DNA of 54,814 nucleotides from the NCBI GenBank assembly GCA_027576995.1, contig JANBQC010000132.1, positions 1-54,814 on the forward strand, read 5' to 3'. The notes under the pieces are model-generated. The model ran no database searches, was not told the DNA's origin, and was given only the letters and a program-made list of their open reading frames with translations. Origin of the DNA: Dimargaris cristalligena (Eukaryota; Kickxellomycota; Dimargaritomycetes; Dimargaritales; Dimargaritaceae). The translations under genes were made by a program, and so were the position numbers. Below are positions 10,147-25,913 of this stretch, piece by piece (positions within the stretch are counted from its first letter, which is position 1; every line of letters begins with the position of its first letter).

Positions 10147-12521
10147 ATGGAATTAGCGGCCTTACAAACCAAATTGCGCGAACGGGCGATTCAAGTACAG
10201 CCCAATTGGCTGGAGCAATGCGTTCGCTTTTTGAATTCACCCGAGGGCCAGCTGCCGACTCCGCCACCACCGGGTGCTGCGACCGACGCTTTATTGGAAG
10301 GTGTCTATGAACAGTATCTGGCCTCCGATTTAGCCCACATGGGCCTTCCTACCCTATCCGACCACTGCCTCACCCTCCACAAGACTACCCTCACCCCCGT
10401 AGGTCCTAGTGACGATTCCCAAGGGGAGGGGCGACCCTCTTCACCCTCCGTTATCCTGCAAGTGGTGGATGTGATGGACATTGGCATACCCACGCTCCAA
10501 ATCACCGATAAGCTAGAGGAACTAGAAGTACACCAAATGGCTTCCCGACTCGAAATGTCCACCATGGCCCACGCCCTACTCGCTAATTTTCCCAATGAGG
10601 GGGGGGAGAAGAATAAGGACATTGCCATTCCCCGGGGTACGTTGAAATTTATCCTGTCGGATGGGTTTCGCCAGATTCCGGCCGTTGAATATCGCCCCAT
10701 TCCGGCCCTAGATATCACTTTACCACTCGGGACTAAGGTACGTTCTCTAATAACTTTATTCTTTTGGTATGCCTGGAATGGTTTTATAACTACATTGGTT
10801 GATTTCGAAAGCGCAGGGGGGGGGACAGATGAAAAATATAGATTTAAACCCCGCCCTTACTCGTCGGTTATTTAAAGCCCACCACTTGAAATGCCAACGC
10901 TGACCTTGGTCCCCATTCCCTCACTTTGTACCACAGTTCTTGCTTCGGAACGCCGAGGTACTCCGGGGGATGGTCATGCTGAATCACCAAAACTGCTTCC
11001 CTCTTGGTGGTGCGGTCGAGGCACTTAATACCATGCCATTACTAGATCGACTAAGGGCTAAAATAGGGTGAGTTGATATCTGCAAATATATATATTCAAT
11101 ACCGTCGGGTTAGTGTATTAATGGCAACCATTTGACGGACCTATGCGTGACTGCTGGATATGCTCAACTACATTATGACTTACTCTACACTCGGTAAATT
11201 TATATTGTTCAATATTTGCCTGCCTATTATAATATCAGCCAAACCTCAAAACCCCCCGTCCACACTACGCACAACATCACCCACCCTCCACAGAACCATA
11301 CCCCTTCTCGCCCTAACAACACAGTGCCCACCAATGGCACCCGGTCTAGTCGGCCTAACCCACCCGATCTGGAACTACTGGGTTCGGATGATATTACCCC
11401 CGACGATATCGAGGCTCTAGAAATGATCGAAGCGGAAAACCAGTATATCAACGACGTTCAACAACGCGAACCACAAGTAATTAAGGTAACAACTAGGTCT
11501 TTTTTGTGGACATACCATAGGCTCTTTATTTTAATCCCGGTGGCTTCATTTGTATGACAACATGCCCACTTAACTAATATATGTATACCTCCCAACTCCT
11601 TGTCTATTCCATGGAATCGATACCAATATCCTAACCCGACAATACATTATTAAGAAACCGAGCCCCCTACTACCACCTAACCAATACGTCATTGACCTTG
11701 ACAGCGATTTTGAAGCGGATCTCGATTTCAAGGCCATCGATCTTACCCAAAATACCACGTATGTAACCCTTGATAAGCTTGACCAGTGCATTACTGCTCA
11801 AACTTATCAAGTCATTACCAAGGCTAAAGTGACATCGCTATCCAAATTCCAACTCAAGGGGGACGGGTTTTCCCAAGTAGTACAAATTACCGATGGACAC
11901 GGGCAGTTTCCGGTCCGTCTAGCTAGCCATGTAAGGTGTTTAAGAATGGGATACTTCCACTCTCGGCTATCCAGACTCTGATCCGTAATACCCTATTCAA
12001 GAATGCAACCTTACTAACCCCTTAAATACTCACTTAACTACTTTTAACCGGGGCGTTATTTATGGCATTGTATTACCAAGGTGATTGCGCAGCGGGTAGG
12101 CTTCACGGTTCAAGCGTTCCGGAATTCGCTCAAGGAGCCAGGCTCGACTAAATATACCGAGGTAAGGTTTATCTGTAAAGTGTATTAAGTAGGTTGGAGA
12201 ATTAGGCCCTAATCCAATTGTCTGTTGGCCAGAAATATGACATGGCTGGTCCCCCGTTGACGACTGTATCTTTATCGCCAGGATCTAACTAATAGTTAAA
12301 TACGAGCCTTTTTCCCACTATGGCTGATATACTTTAATGGTAACTAGTACCTTTACGAGATCCGTGCGGCTATATCTGCTCTCGAAGGTCTAATGACCGT
12401 GGACCTTACCGAGCCCTGTCGACTGCGTCAAATGGGGAAGATCATTGTATATACGGATCCCAAGGAAGTAACCAGCGAGGAAGCCTTACCGATCATTACC
12501 GAAGTCAAGCCAATAGGCTGA
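10147..12521 (+). CDS. RMI1: RMI1, RecQ-mediated genome instability protein 1
   Basis: Scaffold subunit of the RecQ helicase-topoisomerase III-Rmi1 complex that dissolves double Holliday junctions in the nucleus. I resolve six exons: 10147-10737, 10937-11067, 11239-11485, 11655-11930, 12081-12161, 12348-12521, joining in frame to about 499 residues, normal for the family. The N-terminal OB-fold region carries the family hallmarks LKFILSDG, AVEYRPIPAL and LPLGTK across the end of exon 1, continued by FLLRNAEVLRGMVML in exon 2. A polar linker fills exon 3. A second OB-like part (KFQLKGDGF, QITDGHGQFPVRLAS) spans exons 4-6 and ends with CRLRQMGKIIVY. I chose the ATG at 10147 because the frame upstream has only a GTG. 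An A-rich AATAAA-containing tract lies about 170 nt past the stop. The acceptor of exon 4 (ATTAAG) and that of exon 6 are the least certain joins. Confidence 0.9.
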
Positions 12522-12961
12522 GCACAGGCTGTCTGAATAGTGCTGCAAAATTTAGCGCCCAGAAGGGTATAATGCCATACAACAACTGCAAATAGGTGTT
12601 AACCCAGGCCCCTCAAAAGATATGCGGGGGCATGAACGATGGAGTAAAACCAAAGGAAATGCGGACGACTGGAATGTTTGGGCCTTTTTAAAAATAAAAA
12701 ATAAAATAACACAAACCCCCAATTTACGGCCACTATTAAACGACTACTTTACATATTTATTATGATGAATGTCCTATAAAAATATTTAAAAAATAATAAA
12801 ACTTTGATGTAACCCCGGCATGTACACCATCTAGTTAATTATACTATAAAACGAGGGATATTATAGGGCAGATTTATGTGAATGCAACTACTGCTCACCC
12901 TCACCACACACACACACACACACTAGGTATCAACTAGTTCACGTGGGACACAATATTCGAC
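12522..12961. other. AT-rich intergenic DNA with a CA microsatellite
   Basis: 3' flank of RMI1, A/T-rich, with poly-A/AATAAA-like tracts near 12690-12710 and a (CA)n tract at 12905-12923. No coding signal. Confidence 0.6.
12905..12923. repeat. (CA)n microsatellite
   Basis: About nine and a half CA dinucleotides, uninterrupted. Confidence 0.95.
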
Positions 12962-14235
12962 ATGCCAGATTTTGATCGACCTTTGAAATCTATAGTAAAG
13001 ACACCGATGATCGACTGGTGTCACTTATTAGGAATATCATCCCCTATACTGTTTATCCCGCTCCTATTGTTTGATTGGAAAATCTACAAGGGGGCCCTGT
13101 TGCTCAAATATGTATAGCGTCTGAGCATCGCTTTGTAACGGTTTTATGCAACGGAAGAGGAAGGGGGAGGAGGGTATTACTTTAATGGACTACAATACCG
13201 TAAAAATAAAACCGACCAGTACTCTATGATGTCGGTGGAGTCGGCTTCCGGCCAGGGAAATGGGGCTACTTTGGAAGACCTGTTTTCGCCTAGCCTGACC
13301 TTCATGAAAAGGACCATTATGCCTAGTGTGTGCGACTCATGGAAATGGCACCCGTTCCAACGGGTGGAAGTCGATGGATGGGACTGACTAGTGGATTCAT
13401 CCACTAGAAAAGGACGCCGAATGTGGGAAAGGGGTGGGAGAGAGAGAGCTAAGCGGAAGACCATTAGATTTAGAGGTGGAACATTATAATGCGGTGACAG
13501 TGCGTGGCTCAGTCAACCGATTGGAATTAAAGAATCCAAGCGGTCTGCGAATAATATAGTCATGGCGGGCCAATAATGTCCCTCCCTCTCCTCCTCCCTT
13601 TAGTTCTCGGCGGTCATTTGGCAGATAAGGCGAATGATTTTCCACAGTGGTGCCCCCAAATCTGGTCGACAGGGCTCTATTAATATATTATGATATTCAC
13701 CGGTTCGTACATTAGCTTCGTCGTATTCCCTCTAACTCCCGTGTGCTCCCCCCTCCCGCTTCCGTGGGGCGAAAATTTCAGTATTTTAGGTGTTTAAATT
13801 GGCTCTATCATTCCGGCTCAAACTAAACGCATTCTTTATATTAAACAGGACGGCCATTGTATTCGATTAAGGGAATCAATGGGCTTTGTTGGTATCACAC
13901 TCCTCTTTCCCTCCCCCCATCTCTCACTCTTACCCTCCATCTACCCCACCAAGGGGGGTTTGGTTCGTGAATCCCATGGAGGTCGGAGTTTCTCGTCCGC
14001 TCTTCCAGCTCAAAAGGCAGCCCTAGGCGCGGTGGCGAGAAAAGGGAGCAAGTATGGTGGAGAAGAGGAGCAACCGCAGCGTGTTCCGCTTAACGGCAGT
14101 CCACTATGGGGCTCAGATATAAGAGAACCTGGCCCCTGCCAGGTCGAACCTTATCTGCCACACTTAGGTACCTTATTATCACTTTTACATTGTCATCCCG
14201 TCATACAAATGCTCACTTACATTTCGCAACTATAA
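12962..14235 (+). other. Unassigned exon-like segments, possible unrecognised gene
   Basis: Several plus-strand open segments look protein-like but I cannot chain them with confidence or name a family. They are: an ATG-led 52-codon piece at 12962 with a hydrophobic stretch (LGISSPILFIPLLLF); a segment at about 13155-13387 ending KWHPFQRVEVDGWD before a stop; one at about 13407-13552 (LEVEHYNAVTVRGSVNRLELK); and one at about 13879-14160 (RVPLNGSPLWGSDIREPGP) followed by a possible GTACCT donor. Splice phases between them do not all agree, so this could be a poorly resolved gene, a decayed gene, or chance open frames. Confidence 0.3.
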
Positions 14236-14568
14236 ACTGTTGGTGTGTTATAGCATTCCTACTATCACTACTGTTTTTATTAATTCTACTATTACAGTCA
14301 TCGCAAATTACTTATTTTACTCAACTGCACTACTGCTCTTATTTCGTATCTTGAATCTATTTACCCATAAGGTAAGTATTCCCTTTAAAATTTTTCTAAA
14401 TTCACAGGGGGACTGAAAAATAAATGTTTCTCGCTTCTAGGGATCCCGAGATATCGCAAAGGTTCACCAATACTAAATCTGACCGTTCCCCCGCCATTGC
14501 CTTCCCCGCTCCCCAAACCAGACGCTTTATTACACTTTTGCAAGAGTACAAATTGTTAATCGGATCCT

Positions 14569-15534
14569 ATGGAGACCGTTCCCTCTACGCCCAATACGTT
14601 TGCTCACTCTGTACCCCCCACGGTGGTGTACAATCACTCCGCTCTACTAAAACATATTGATGCTGAGGTGAGTGTTAAATGCCACTCTTAATTTCACCCC
14701 GTTGTTGAACCATATATGATATCCACCCCCCTCCGTGTGTCGGGAGAATGCGGCCATTTGGGCACTAAAATCTACGGCCATATGGGGCCGAAGATCTCTT
14801 GAATGCGGAGAGCTAGTAGACGAAATTGTATTCGAACAGATGGTTTACGCGGATGGTCCTTTCTTTATGATTATTCCTCGTCCGCCCGATGGCATTGTAA
14901 TGAGGTGTCGGCTAAGGATCTTCGGCTGATATTCATGGCCACTTATCGCCTCTGTAGTTTACCTATCGGCTAATTTATATCCCTTTTATTCGAATATATC
15001 CCCCCAATGGTTGCTTGGGACTCTTACGTGATTTAGAATGACCCCAACGTACTTCGTTCATTTATCGTTGACCTGTTCACCGTTATGAAGGCACAGGTAA
15101 GATATTATATTTATTTATCTATCATTTTAAATACCCTTCCCCCCTCCCTTTTCCGACCACCTAAACTCGATTTATTGGTAATCGACAATTACTCTATTTT
15201 TAGCCGCACGGGCGGCTCGGCAAGTCCTTGATTCACAGTACATAAAACGCCCGTTAAATAACCGATTGGGATCGACTGGTGAAAGATTCACCGCCGGGTT
15301 ACAGAATAGACGCAACAGTGAACATCTATAAATCGATCGCTGTGCACTAACATACGCCGTCTAATTTGTAATTGGGGCCCCCTGCTGTTCACCGATGATT
15401 TGGAATGCCCCTTAACAAACGACAGACCTTCCAACTCGACAATTCGCAGAGCCTGGTCAACAAGCTCGGCACGGATGTCGTCCAACTGGAAGAACAGGTC
15501 AATGGTCTTCTGAAGGAAAAACAGCGCTGGTTTG
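14569..15534 (+). other. Unresolved exon chain, possible helical protein gene
   Basis: Three consecutive splice-bounded segments. The first is 14569-14667, ATG-led, METVPSTPNTFAHSVPPTVV... ending KHIDAE before GTGAGT. The second is 15037-15096, NDPNVLRSFIVDLFTVMKAQ, between TTTAG and GTAAGA. The two join in phase. A later helical segment at 15426-15534 (LVNKLGTDVVQLEEQVNGLL) is bounded by CGACAG and GTAAGC. The connection between the second and the last is not solved: the piece at 15239 (YIKRPLNNRLGSTGERF) fits the phase on its left but finds no good donor. An overlapping frame (14424-14660) is also open, so the first exon is not certain. I do not recognise the protein. Confidence 0.35.
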
Positions 15535-16048
15535 GTAAGCATCGTTTCCCATAATTGAATAAGACCCTGGGCGAAGCCATACCCCCCCCCTCCCCATTCA
15601 TACCCAGCCTTACTAGGTCATGCGACGGTGGGTCTCGTAGTTCCCCTCGTAAGAGTTGTGGAGCGGGGCCTCGGCTTTTGGCAACAGACGCAGCTTTCTC
15701 TATAGCACTTAAACTAACCGCCCACCCTGCTACTCCGCAACTTAACTGCATGAATACAACCTCTCTTCACTACCCTGGAATTCCACTATTCCGCCGATCA
15801 TTTTTTTAGAATCCACCGTGGCGAAAAGTAGTCAAATGGTAGGATTTGGGGACTTATAGTCTGCCCATTGATATAGCACCCCTTTGGGATAAATTGCCAC
15901 CCCCCCTCCCGCGCTGGACCCATTAAAATATGATTAACACCCCACCTGACCATTGTTTTTACTCAAGCTTTGCCCCCCGATTAACTATTTCCTGAACTCA
16001 CTTTTTACCCTCCTCCTACAGTCGTCCCTCCCTTTGTCGCCATGCTCA

Positions 16049-17097
16049 ATGTCCTCGTCTAGCTCGCGGGATACGGTAAGTGGGGCATACCTATACATTC
16101 TATGTCTAAGCACCCACCCGTTAGGTCACCGATAATCCGTGTGCTATTGAATGGAAAATGCTAAAGTAGACTGAGGATTAGGGGGATGCTTCGCCAAGTT
16201 ACATTACCTAATTATTACCGTTATTGAACTCGATACACTAACGACTATTGCCTGGACAGTTGAGTGACGACACGAGTGAGACACCGGTCCCAATGAACCC
16301 GAGTGGGACAGGTTCTAACGATGAGACCATCCAAAAGGTAAGTTGACTTTAACCTCTACGTCATTAAGCGATTCTTCTGTATGGCTCTTAACACCCATTC
16401 AGTGGAATTTTAATTACCAAGCTAAGCTAAGCGAGTGAGAAGGATGTAGCATTAATCAGTAATATCCACACACACCCTATTTGCCACTTTTTCACACCCG
16501 CATCCTTGCACCGTATCCCACCACCATCATTGACGTCCACAACAACCATCTCACCTTTTATCCCGAACCTTTTATGTACACCATTGACATACAATCGAAA
16601 TTGGATGGGATTTAGGTGTTTGAAATGAAGGGAAGGAACCAAGAATTGCAACAAGAGGTCATTTCAATCACCCAGCGCCGAATTGACCTGCAAAATACCC
16701 TGTCGGTAATCGAAGAGGAATACAGTTACATAAAGGTAGGTTACATACCCAAGCCTCCACCGCATGCTGGCTGGCTATTCAATGCGCGAGTGTATTATCA
16801 TAGGGCAGTTTCGTCTTCATGGAATGAAGTATTGTCATCGATATTATATCGCTTAGTCCTTAATGGTGGTTAACCGATTGCTACATATTTTTGGGAACCA
16901 AATATTTATACTACTACACCGCTTGCCTTTGGTTTTACGCACAGGACCGTTACTGTGAGGCAATTGGCCAAATTAGCGATTTGGAGATGGAGAACCGGAA
17001 GCTGAAGCGATACATTGGCAGCCTGGCTTCGGACCCGAAAGGAATGGAGCAGTCTACTACCACACGCTTACCTTACGACGAGGTACCGCTAAATTAA
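16049..17097 (+). CDS. Small coiled-coil protein of unknown function
   Basis: Four exons join in one frame: 16049-16075 (start inside a segment that is open upstream to an acceptor at 16021), 16260-16337, 16616-16735, 16945-17097, about 125 residues. All three introns have GTAAGT/GTAGGT donors and CAG/TAG acceptors, and all junctions are phase 0. The N-terminus is a low-complexity Ser/Thr-rich acidic tail (MSSSSSRDTLSDDTSETP). From about residue 38 a continuous coiled coil follows (MKGRNQELQQEVISI, LQNTLSVIEEEY, ISDLEMENRKLKRYI) and a short polar tail. The composition suits a small adaptor or kinetochore/vesicle-tether type subunit, but I recognise no family. The exon containing the start could instead be internal and join the unresolved segments upstream. 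A GAG/GTACCG in the last exon could also be a donor that would change the C-terminus. Confidence 0.58.
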
Positions 17098-18678
17098 CCA
17101 GCCATTAACATTATGAATGGGTGAAGATACCTTCTTGGCCCATTTGGTTTGGTTTGGTCAATCTTGTCTAGCCGCGCTCCTTATTTCCGAGTATAGATTG
17201 ACCAGCTCGCATTTACATTACTCATTATTAGAGCCTACCTATATATTTACATACTTGCATTATTATATTATATTATACATTTCATTTGTAAAACCACCCG
17301 TGTTTATTCTATTCAATAAATTAACATTTCCGTTTTCTTAGAAACTACCTAGACGGATGACGCTAATAGTGCAGGACTTAAGAGTTGAAAAGGGTTGTTT
17401 ATAGATATTATTAACATGGGTGGATATGCGGGGGGGGGGGGTGCCCCAAGATCTGTAGAGCGCAAACGAATGAGTTGGAGAGGTTTGCCAGATTTCCGGG
17501 CCACGTAATAATTAGTAGATACAAAACCAGCTGACTATATATAACAATAACCAAATATTCAACTGGGACGGTACACTTCACCCTTTTAGTGGACGATGCC
17601 ATAATGGTGCTGTAGCTAATGGAATCGAATAGAGCTGCCAATGGGTGCGTATGAATAAAGTCTAGAACATCCTACCTAAAAGCAATGAAATATTACAGGC
17701 AATATTTTTGGGGCCATTCTTACCATGCACTACTACTGTATACCTTCTATTCCCCCTGTATATACCTCTTAATACAAGGAAGGCAAAGAAGCCCTTAAAT
17801 ATTACAAAGACCTCTTCCCCTCTTTCACCACCACTTAAACCCGACCATCCCGTCCGTAGTGGCTTACGAGCCTTACTATCCTACCACGAGCTAACTAGCT
17901 AGGATATAGTGGAAGAAGGGGGATGCTATGCCCAATAGCCAGTCCACAAAGGGGATTGGTTTGGCTTACCATTAAACCTCGTTATAGAACTAAGAACAAA
18001 AGTCCTAAAGGTACGCTTTCCCTTTCAACGTGGACGTGGTGAACTTCTACACCTCTCGAACCTGGACGGAATCAGCTTCACAAAACTGCTACTACTACTA
18101 CTACTCATCTACCTATGGCGGTCGTCTTTCGACGTCAGCCTCACCCTTCTCGTTTATATTCTGCCTTTTACTTCTATCCCCCCTCTTAACTGTATGACTT
18201 TGTGTTAACTACTAACACACGCCCGTCTATATTTACATACCTATATTACAAAAATTATATATATATATACCCAAGCCCCGCGCCTCCACTGGGTCACTAC
18301 TACACTTGCTGTTCTTTTACAAACCACAGCCTTGCTTCTTATTCCATTCTCTACCCTCTGCCTCACCAGTCTCCCAAAGTTCACTGGAGAAGAGACCATA
18401 GTCCTTTTTTTCCCTACGCTCTGAAAGCCATACACTTACCTCTCCCACTCGTCATCCATAACCTAACCACCTAACCCAGTTTACACCCGTCTATCCCACC
18501 ACCCTTCTCCGTTGTCTGTTCGAATTCTGGTTGGTTGCATTACTTACTGGCATTACAACATTTCCTTCAGCACTACAATACCCCCTCCTCCTTCTCCTCC
18601 TCGCTTTACATCCGCCATCACCAATCTCACCCTCCCCTCACCCTTTCACAACGAGAGGCTTTGTTCCGCATCGTAACC
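17098..18678. other. Intergenic, AT-rich then CT-rich, upstream of poly(A) polymerase
   Basis: No supported gene. From about 18180 the plus strand becomes C/T-rich with CTA and CTC runs (for example CTACTACTACTACTACT near 18090 and a CCTCCTCCTTCTCCTCC run near 18585), as in many fungal promoters and 5' leaders. It probably holds the PAP promoter and 5' UTR. Confidence 0.5.
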
Positions 18679-21961
<3,283 letters not shown>

Positions 21962-22044
21962 ATGGGTGGAGAAAACACGATATGTATCGCTGTTTAAGGT
22001 AGTTGATTATTATTTATATATATACACCTGATATAGCCACATAC

Positions 22045-22063
22045 ATATATATATATATATATA
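22045..22063. repeat. (TA)n microsatellite
   Basis: About nine uninterrupted TA units in the 3' flank of the poly(A) polymerase gene. Confidence 0.9.
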
Positions 22064-22979
22064 CTGGCCATAGCTAACATTGGTAGCCATTCTGTTGTTC
22101 AATGCATCCCCCTGCCCCTTACCTGATATCACATATCCTATCATTCGCCACTTGTGATATCATCTTAATTAAACGGTGGGGATTGTCATCTATAAATACA
22201 TTTTTCTCAGTATTTAATTTTCTAACTAGTAGTCGATTTTTTCGCTCTAAAACTAACTAACTCACCCAAAAAAATACCAAATGGTCTAACGTTATATCGA
22301 TATAGACCTATCTTAAATGACCCCTCTCCCAACTACACACATACGCTTGTTCTTTTTATTTTTACTTTAACTATATAGTTTATCCGTTCTTGTTTTTATC
22401 TTTAGTTCGTCTTTGGTTAGTTATACATACGTTTAGGTGATGTGACCGCCTCCCTCTACCTGTAATATTATGAATAATACAAAAAAAAATAGATAATTAA
22501 ACCAATTTTTATTTAAGTTTTCCCGCTTAGTCTGTCACACAACCGCTCTTCTAATTAACGTCGGTTTATATTTTGCTGTTTCTATGTTTTATTCTAAAAC
22601 AATAACAAATTCTCTATCCACGCTTTATATCAGTGATTAGTATTTTAGGTTAACGTGGTTAAGCGTTGATTGGCAGTGATTCTCCCGGATACGTGTATGG
22701 CAATGTTGATGTACTGCTCGCCACCTATAGCCTATATTATTACCATTTTGGATTACTCATAAACACAATCATCTACGCTACTTTATATATTCAGCCGGTT
22801 CTGGGATTTATTTTATATCTGTTAAACTCCTTCGCCGATCTATCTAGCCCGGGAATTTGGCCGGTTTCCCAATATATTTATAGTTCATCAATATCCTTTA
22901 AAACTCTTTCTAAAAAATCAATAAATTTATAAATTACCCCGAAAGTAAATTATAAATACGGTAGGTATATGATGAGGTC

Positions 22980-23002
22980 GTATATATATATATATATATA
23001 TA
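22980..23002. repeat. (TA)n microsatellite
   Basis: About eleven uninterrupted TA units in AT-rich intergenic DNA. Confidence 0.9.
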
Positions 23003-24345
23003 ATATGGCCGAATAGGTTCGGTGGAAGGAGGGGCTTTGTTAGCGATATGGTATGGCTCGAACAGACTTGGTTGGTAGTAGACTATAGGAAGCTTGGCTA
23101 AAGATGAAGTGTGAAACACGAAGAAAATAGTCGGGTTGGTTCTAGGAATTTTCATGATGGTCGCTTAGAAAAGGGGTGACTATGGGGCTCTATACATTCC
23201 GGGTTGGGGAATGGTGAGTATGAACTGGTGACCGCTAACATTGCAATTTTATTTTATCAGTTGTATATGATTTGTTATTTATTTATATATTATTTATGTT
23301 CACTAGTAACCCAAGTTCAGGATATAAATTACAGTACGGAAAGAGATATCTGGTTTGACTCGGCCACCTATTAAGAGTTTTTATTTTTTGGAAGGGATTG
23401 GATTGGATAGGTTAGTTCAAGAATAGCCGACCGGAGGATATCAATACCATATACAGTTTGAACCTTGCATTGATCTTTGGAATTATTTTGGTATGATGTT
23501 GCGTAGTGGAGGGGGGGGAAGGAGGTGTGGATTGGACTGAATTGGCCGACGCGTTACAGACAGGGGAAGTGTGAAGTCGCGGGCCCGGCCGAGTGAATAG
23601 GCGGAGAGGGGGACCCAGTGAATAGTAATAATAATGATAATAGTAGTAGTAGTCGTAGTGTCACGGTCGCGTAAAGCAAAGTAAACACTATTGGCAATCT
23701 CATTAAGGGAACGTGTGGGGGTGGTGTATTGTTTTATATGGTGGAGAGGGGGGGGGGTCGATCCCTACCCTTCCATCTTCACTTGGCCCATCTCTTCATT
23801 GTCGGAGTTTGAATGGCTGGATACATGGCTGTTTAGCCGAGCTGGGTGGTGAAATAGTTTGACTGGGCGGCTTTCACTATAGCCACCCTGGACTAATTGC
23901 GAGTAGGGGGGGATGTACCAATAGTAATGATTATTATTATTATTATTATGGCAATGTGCTCGGGTGGAAGGCGAGGTTGTTTACTCCCCGCGACGCGGTG
24001 TAACCGAGGGTTGACAGGTTGAATGGGGATTCTATGATGTACCCCGCCCACCCAAGGGATATATCTTGTACACCTTACTACAAATGATTAGGCCTACTTG
24101 GTAGGTTATAGAGAGGATGGGATGGATAGGCCTGGTTATATTATGGAGAGGATGGGTGGTGATGCCAATACCCTGTCAATCTGCACAGGCGTGGTGCCCA
24201 CCGCTGTCACCCGACTGCGCCTGTTCGCCGGGGCACATCGTATATGCTGTGGGGGGAGTGTGTTGTCATCGGTCCCATGTAGGATATATGCGTGTGGGGA
24301 AAGGGAAGGAAGAGAAGGGACGAGAAGGAAAGAAATGGTCAGCGG

Positions 24346-24346
<1 letters not shown>

Positions 24347-24403
<57 letters not shown>
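24347..24403. repeat. (CT)n microsatellite, about 28 units
   Basis: The longest simple repeat in the window, an uninterrupted CT array in the CT-rich DNA upstream of the J-protein gene. Open frames across it (poly Leu-Ser or Arg-Glu) are artefacts of the repeat. Confidence 0.97.
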
Positions 24404-24406
<3 letters not shown>

Positions 24407-25430
24407 CCCTTCCGCTGCTTTGGACGGACTACGTTCTTTTGAGCTCTCTCCGCTTGTTTTCTGTTTCCCCATTTCCTCTTTTCCCTTCGTTAGCCTCACA
24501 ATACGCTTTAGTCAAGTCCTCTTAGTCGCGCGCCCTTCGGCTTATTCGTAGCTCTAGTTGTAGTCCCAGTTCGTTTTACCTATTTCCTAATACCCTTTTC
24601 AGTCGAGGCCTGCTACTGCCCGGTCCCGCCTTACCACTTCGTCCACCCAGAAGTCGCTGCTAAGGTATTTCTCGGGCTTTTTGTCATTGACTTGAGTAGC
24701 TCTCCTCGTCTCGTTTCTTTAAAAATATAGCCTCGTTTATCTTTCGGAGGCCCTGGTTATGGCAGATATATTCTGTCCCGCAGATAAGGGGTAGTATATC
24801 TCCCTGGCCGTTGTCGGGAAGGAGTGACCGTGGCCCAGCTTACCTAGTTGGGGGGTGCATAGACTCAACGGTTCTGGGGAGGACGGCCTGCCCATGCTTT
24901 GCCCCCCTTCCGTTCCTTCCTTTCCGTTCGTGCAGACGCGCATACACTCTCCTAAGCGTGGCCCACAATGCTTTCCACCCTTGTTTAGCTGACCAACCCT
25001 CCCAGGGCCTTACCATTGTGGGCCCTGCCATTCGCGCATATATGTCCTTCCCCTTTTCTCCCCCCCTCTCATGAATAGCCCGGCAGTCTTCTCACTCTCC
25101 ATCAACCCAACCCAACAACTCTCCCATCAACTGAATTCTAACTCCACCTCCTCCTCTCCCTCGTCTATATTATATTTCCTAGTTATCCTCGGCCATACTG
25201 CTCCGTCTTATTAGCCTTCTCCCGTCCCAGTCCGTGATTAACTCACCAATACGTCAATCGTACGTACCGTTGCTGCTACCCTCACCCGAGCATATCCGCC
25301 CGTATATTCTTCTCCTTCTCTCGCCTTCTATTCCTACTTCCTACAGTCGCCAGTGGGATTGGGCCGTGTCTCATCTTTCTCTGGCTTTACCTCTTTGTAT
25401 TCGGGAGTCTCTCTCTCTCTCTCTCTCTCT

Positions 25431-25598
25431 CACTATTTCTCTCTTTTTCGTGTCAGTTGACTGCTTGCTTCTAACTGGCCTTTCCTCCTGTTAAACCCGG
25501 GTAATTCTCTCTCTCTCTCTCCCACTATTTCTCTCTTTTTCGTGTCAGTTGACTGCTTGCTTCTAACTGGCCTTTCCTCCTGTTAAACCCGGGTAATT
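25431..25598. repeat. 92-bp direct tandem duplication
   Basis: The block beginning CACTATTTCTCTCTTTTTCG and ending AAACCCGGGTAATT occurs at 25431-25508 and again at 25523-25598. The two copies are almost identical and separated by a short CT run, with another CT run in front of the first copy. Replication slippage or unequal exchange between the CT runs is the simple explanation. Confidence 0.95.
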
Positions 25599-25913
25599 AT
25601 TACACACGCGGTCGTCTTTTTTTGTCAGGTTAACCCACTCACTCCCGTCCCTTCTTATTGTTGGTCTTACTTTACAGCTTTCCCAGCATTTTGCAGCGGA
25701 ATTCCAGTCTGTTTCCAACTGTTTTGGTTTTTTCGACTTGATTTACCACGTGCAGCTCGTGTCCTTCCCACCTCCTTACCCATACCACATTCTAAACCCC
25801 CCGAGCAACCACCTCACTTAATACCCCCATTTTTTTTAAAAAAAAAGTAGCTGCGCGTTTCCCCACACCCCTCCTGTGTCCCATTGCCCATTTCTATTTT
25901 CCAGTCGGTCGCC

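Larger units (their letters stand above)
21962..25913. other. 4 kb intergenic: AT-rich left half, CT-rich right half
   Basis: 21962-24080 is A/T-rich with TA microsatellites and homopolymers, stop-dense in all frames. 24080-25913 is markedly C/T-rich on the plus strand with a long CT array and a tandem duplication; it probably includes the promoter and 5' leader of the J-protein gene. A TTTTCCAG just before the J-protein ATG may be the end of a 5'-UTR intron. Confidence 0.5.

Noticed and set aside
24098..24551. Overlapping ORFs across the CT array
   Set aside because: Poly(Leu-Ser) or poly(Arg-Glu) from a microsatellite that is open in several frames; the flanks carry no motif.
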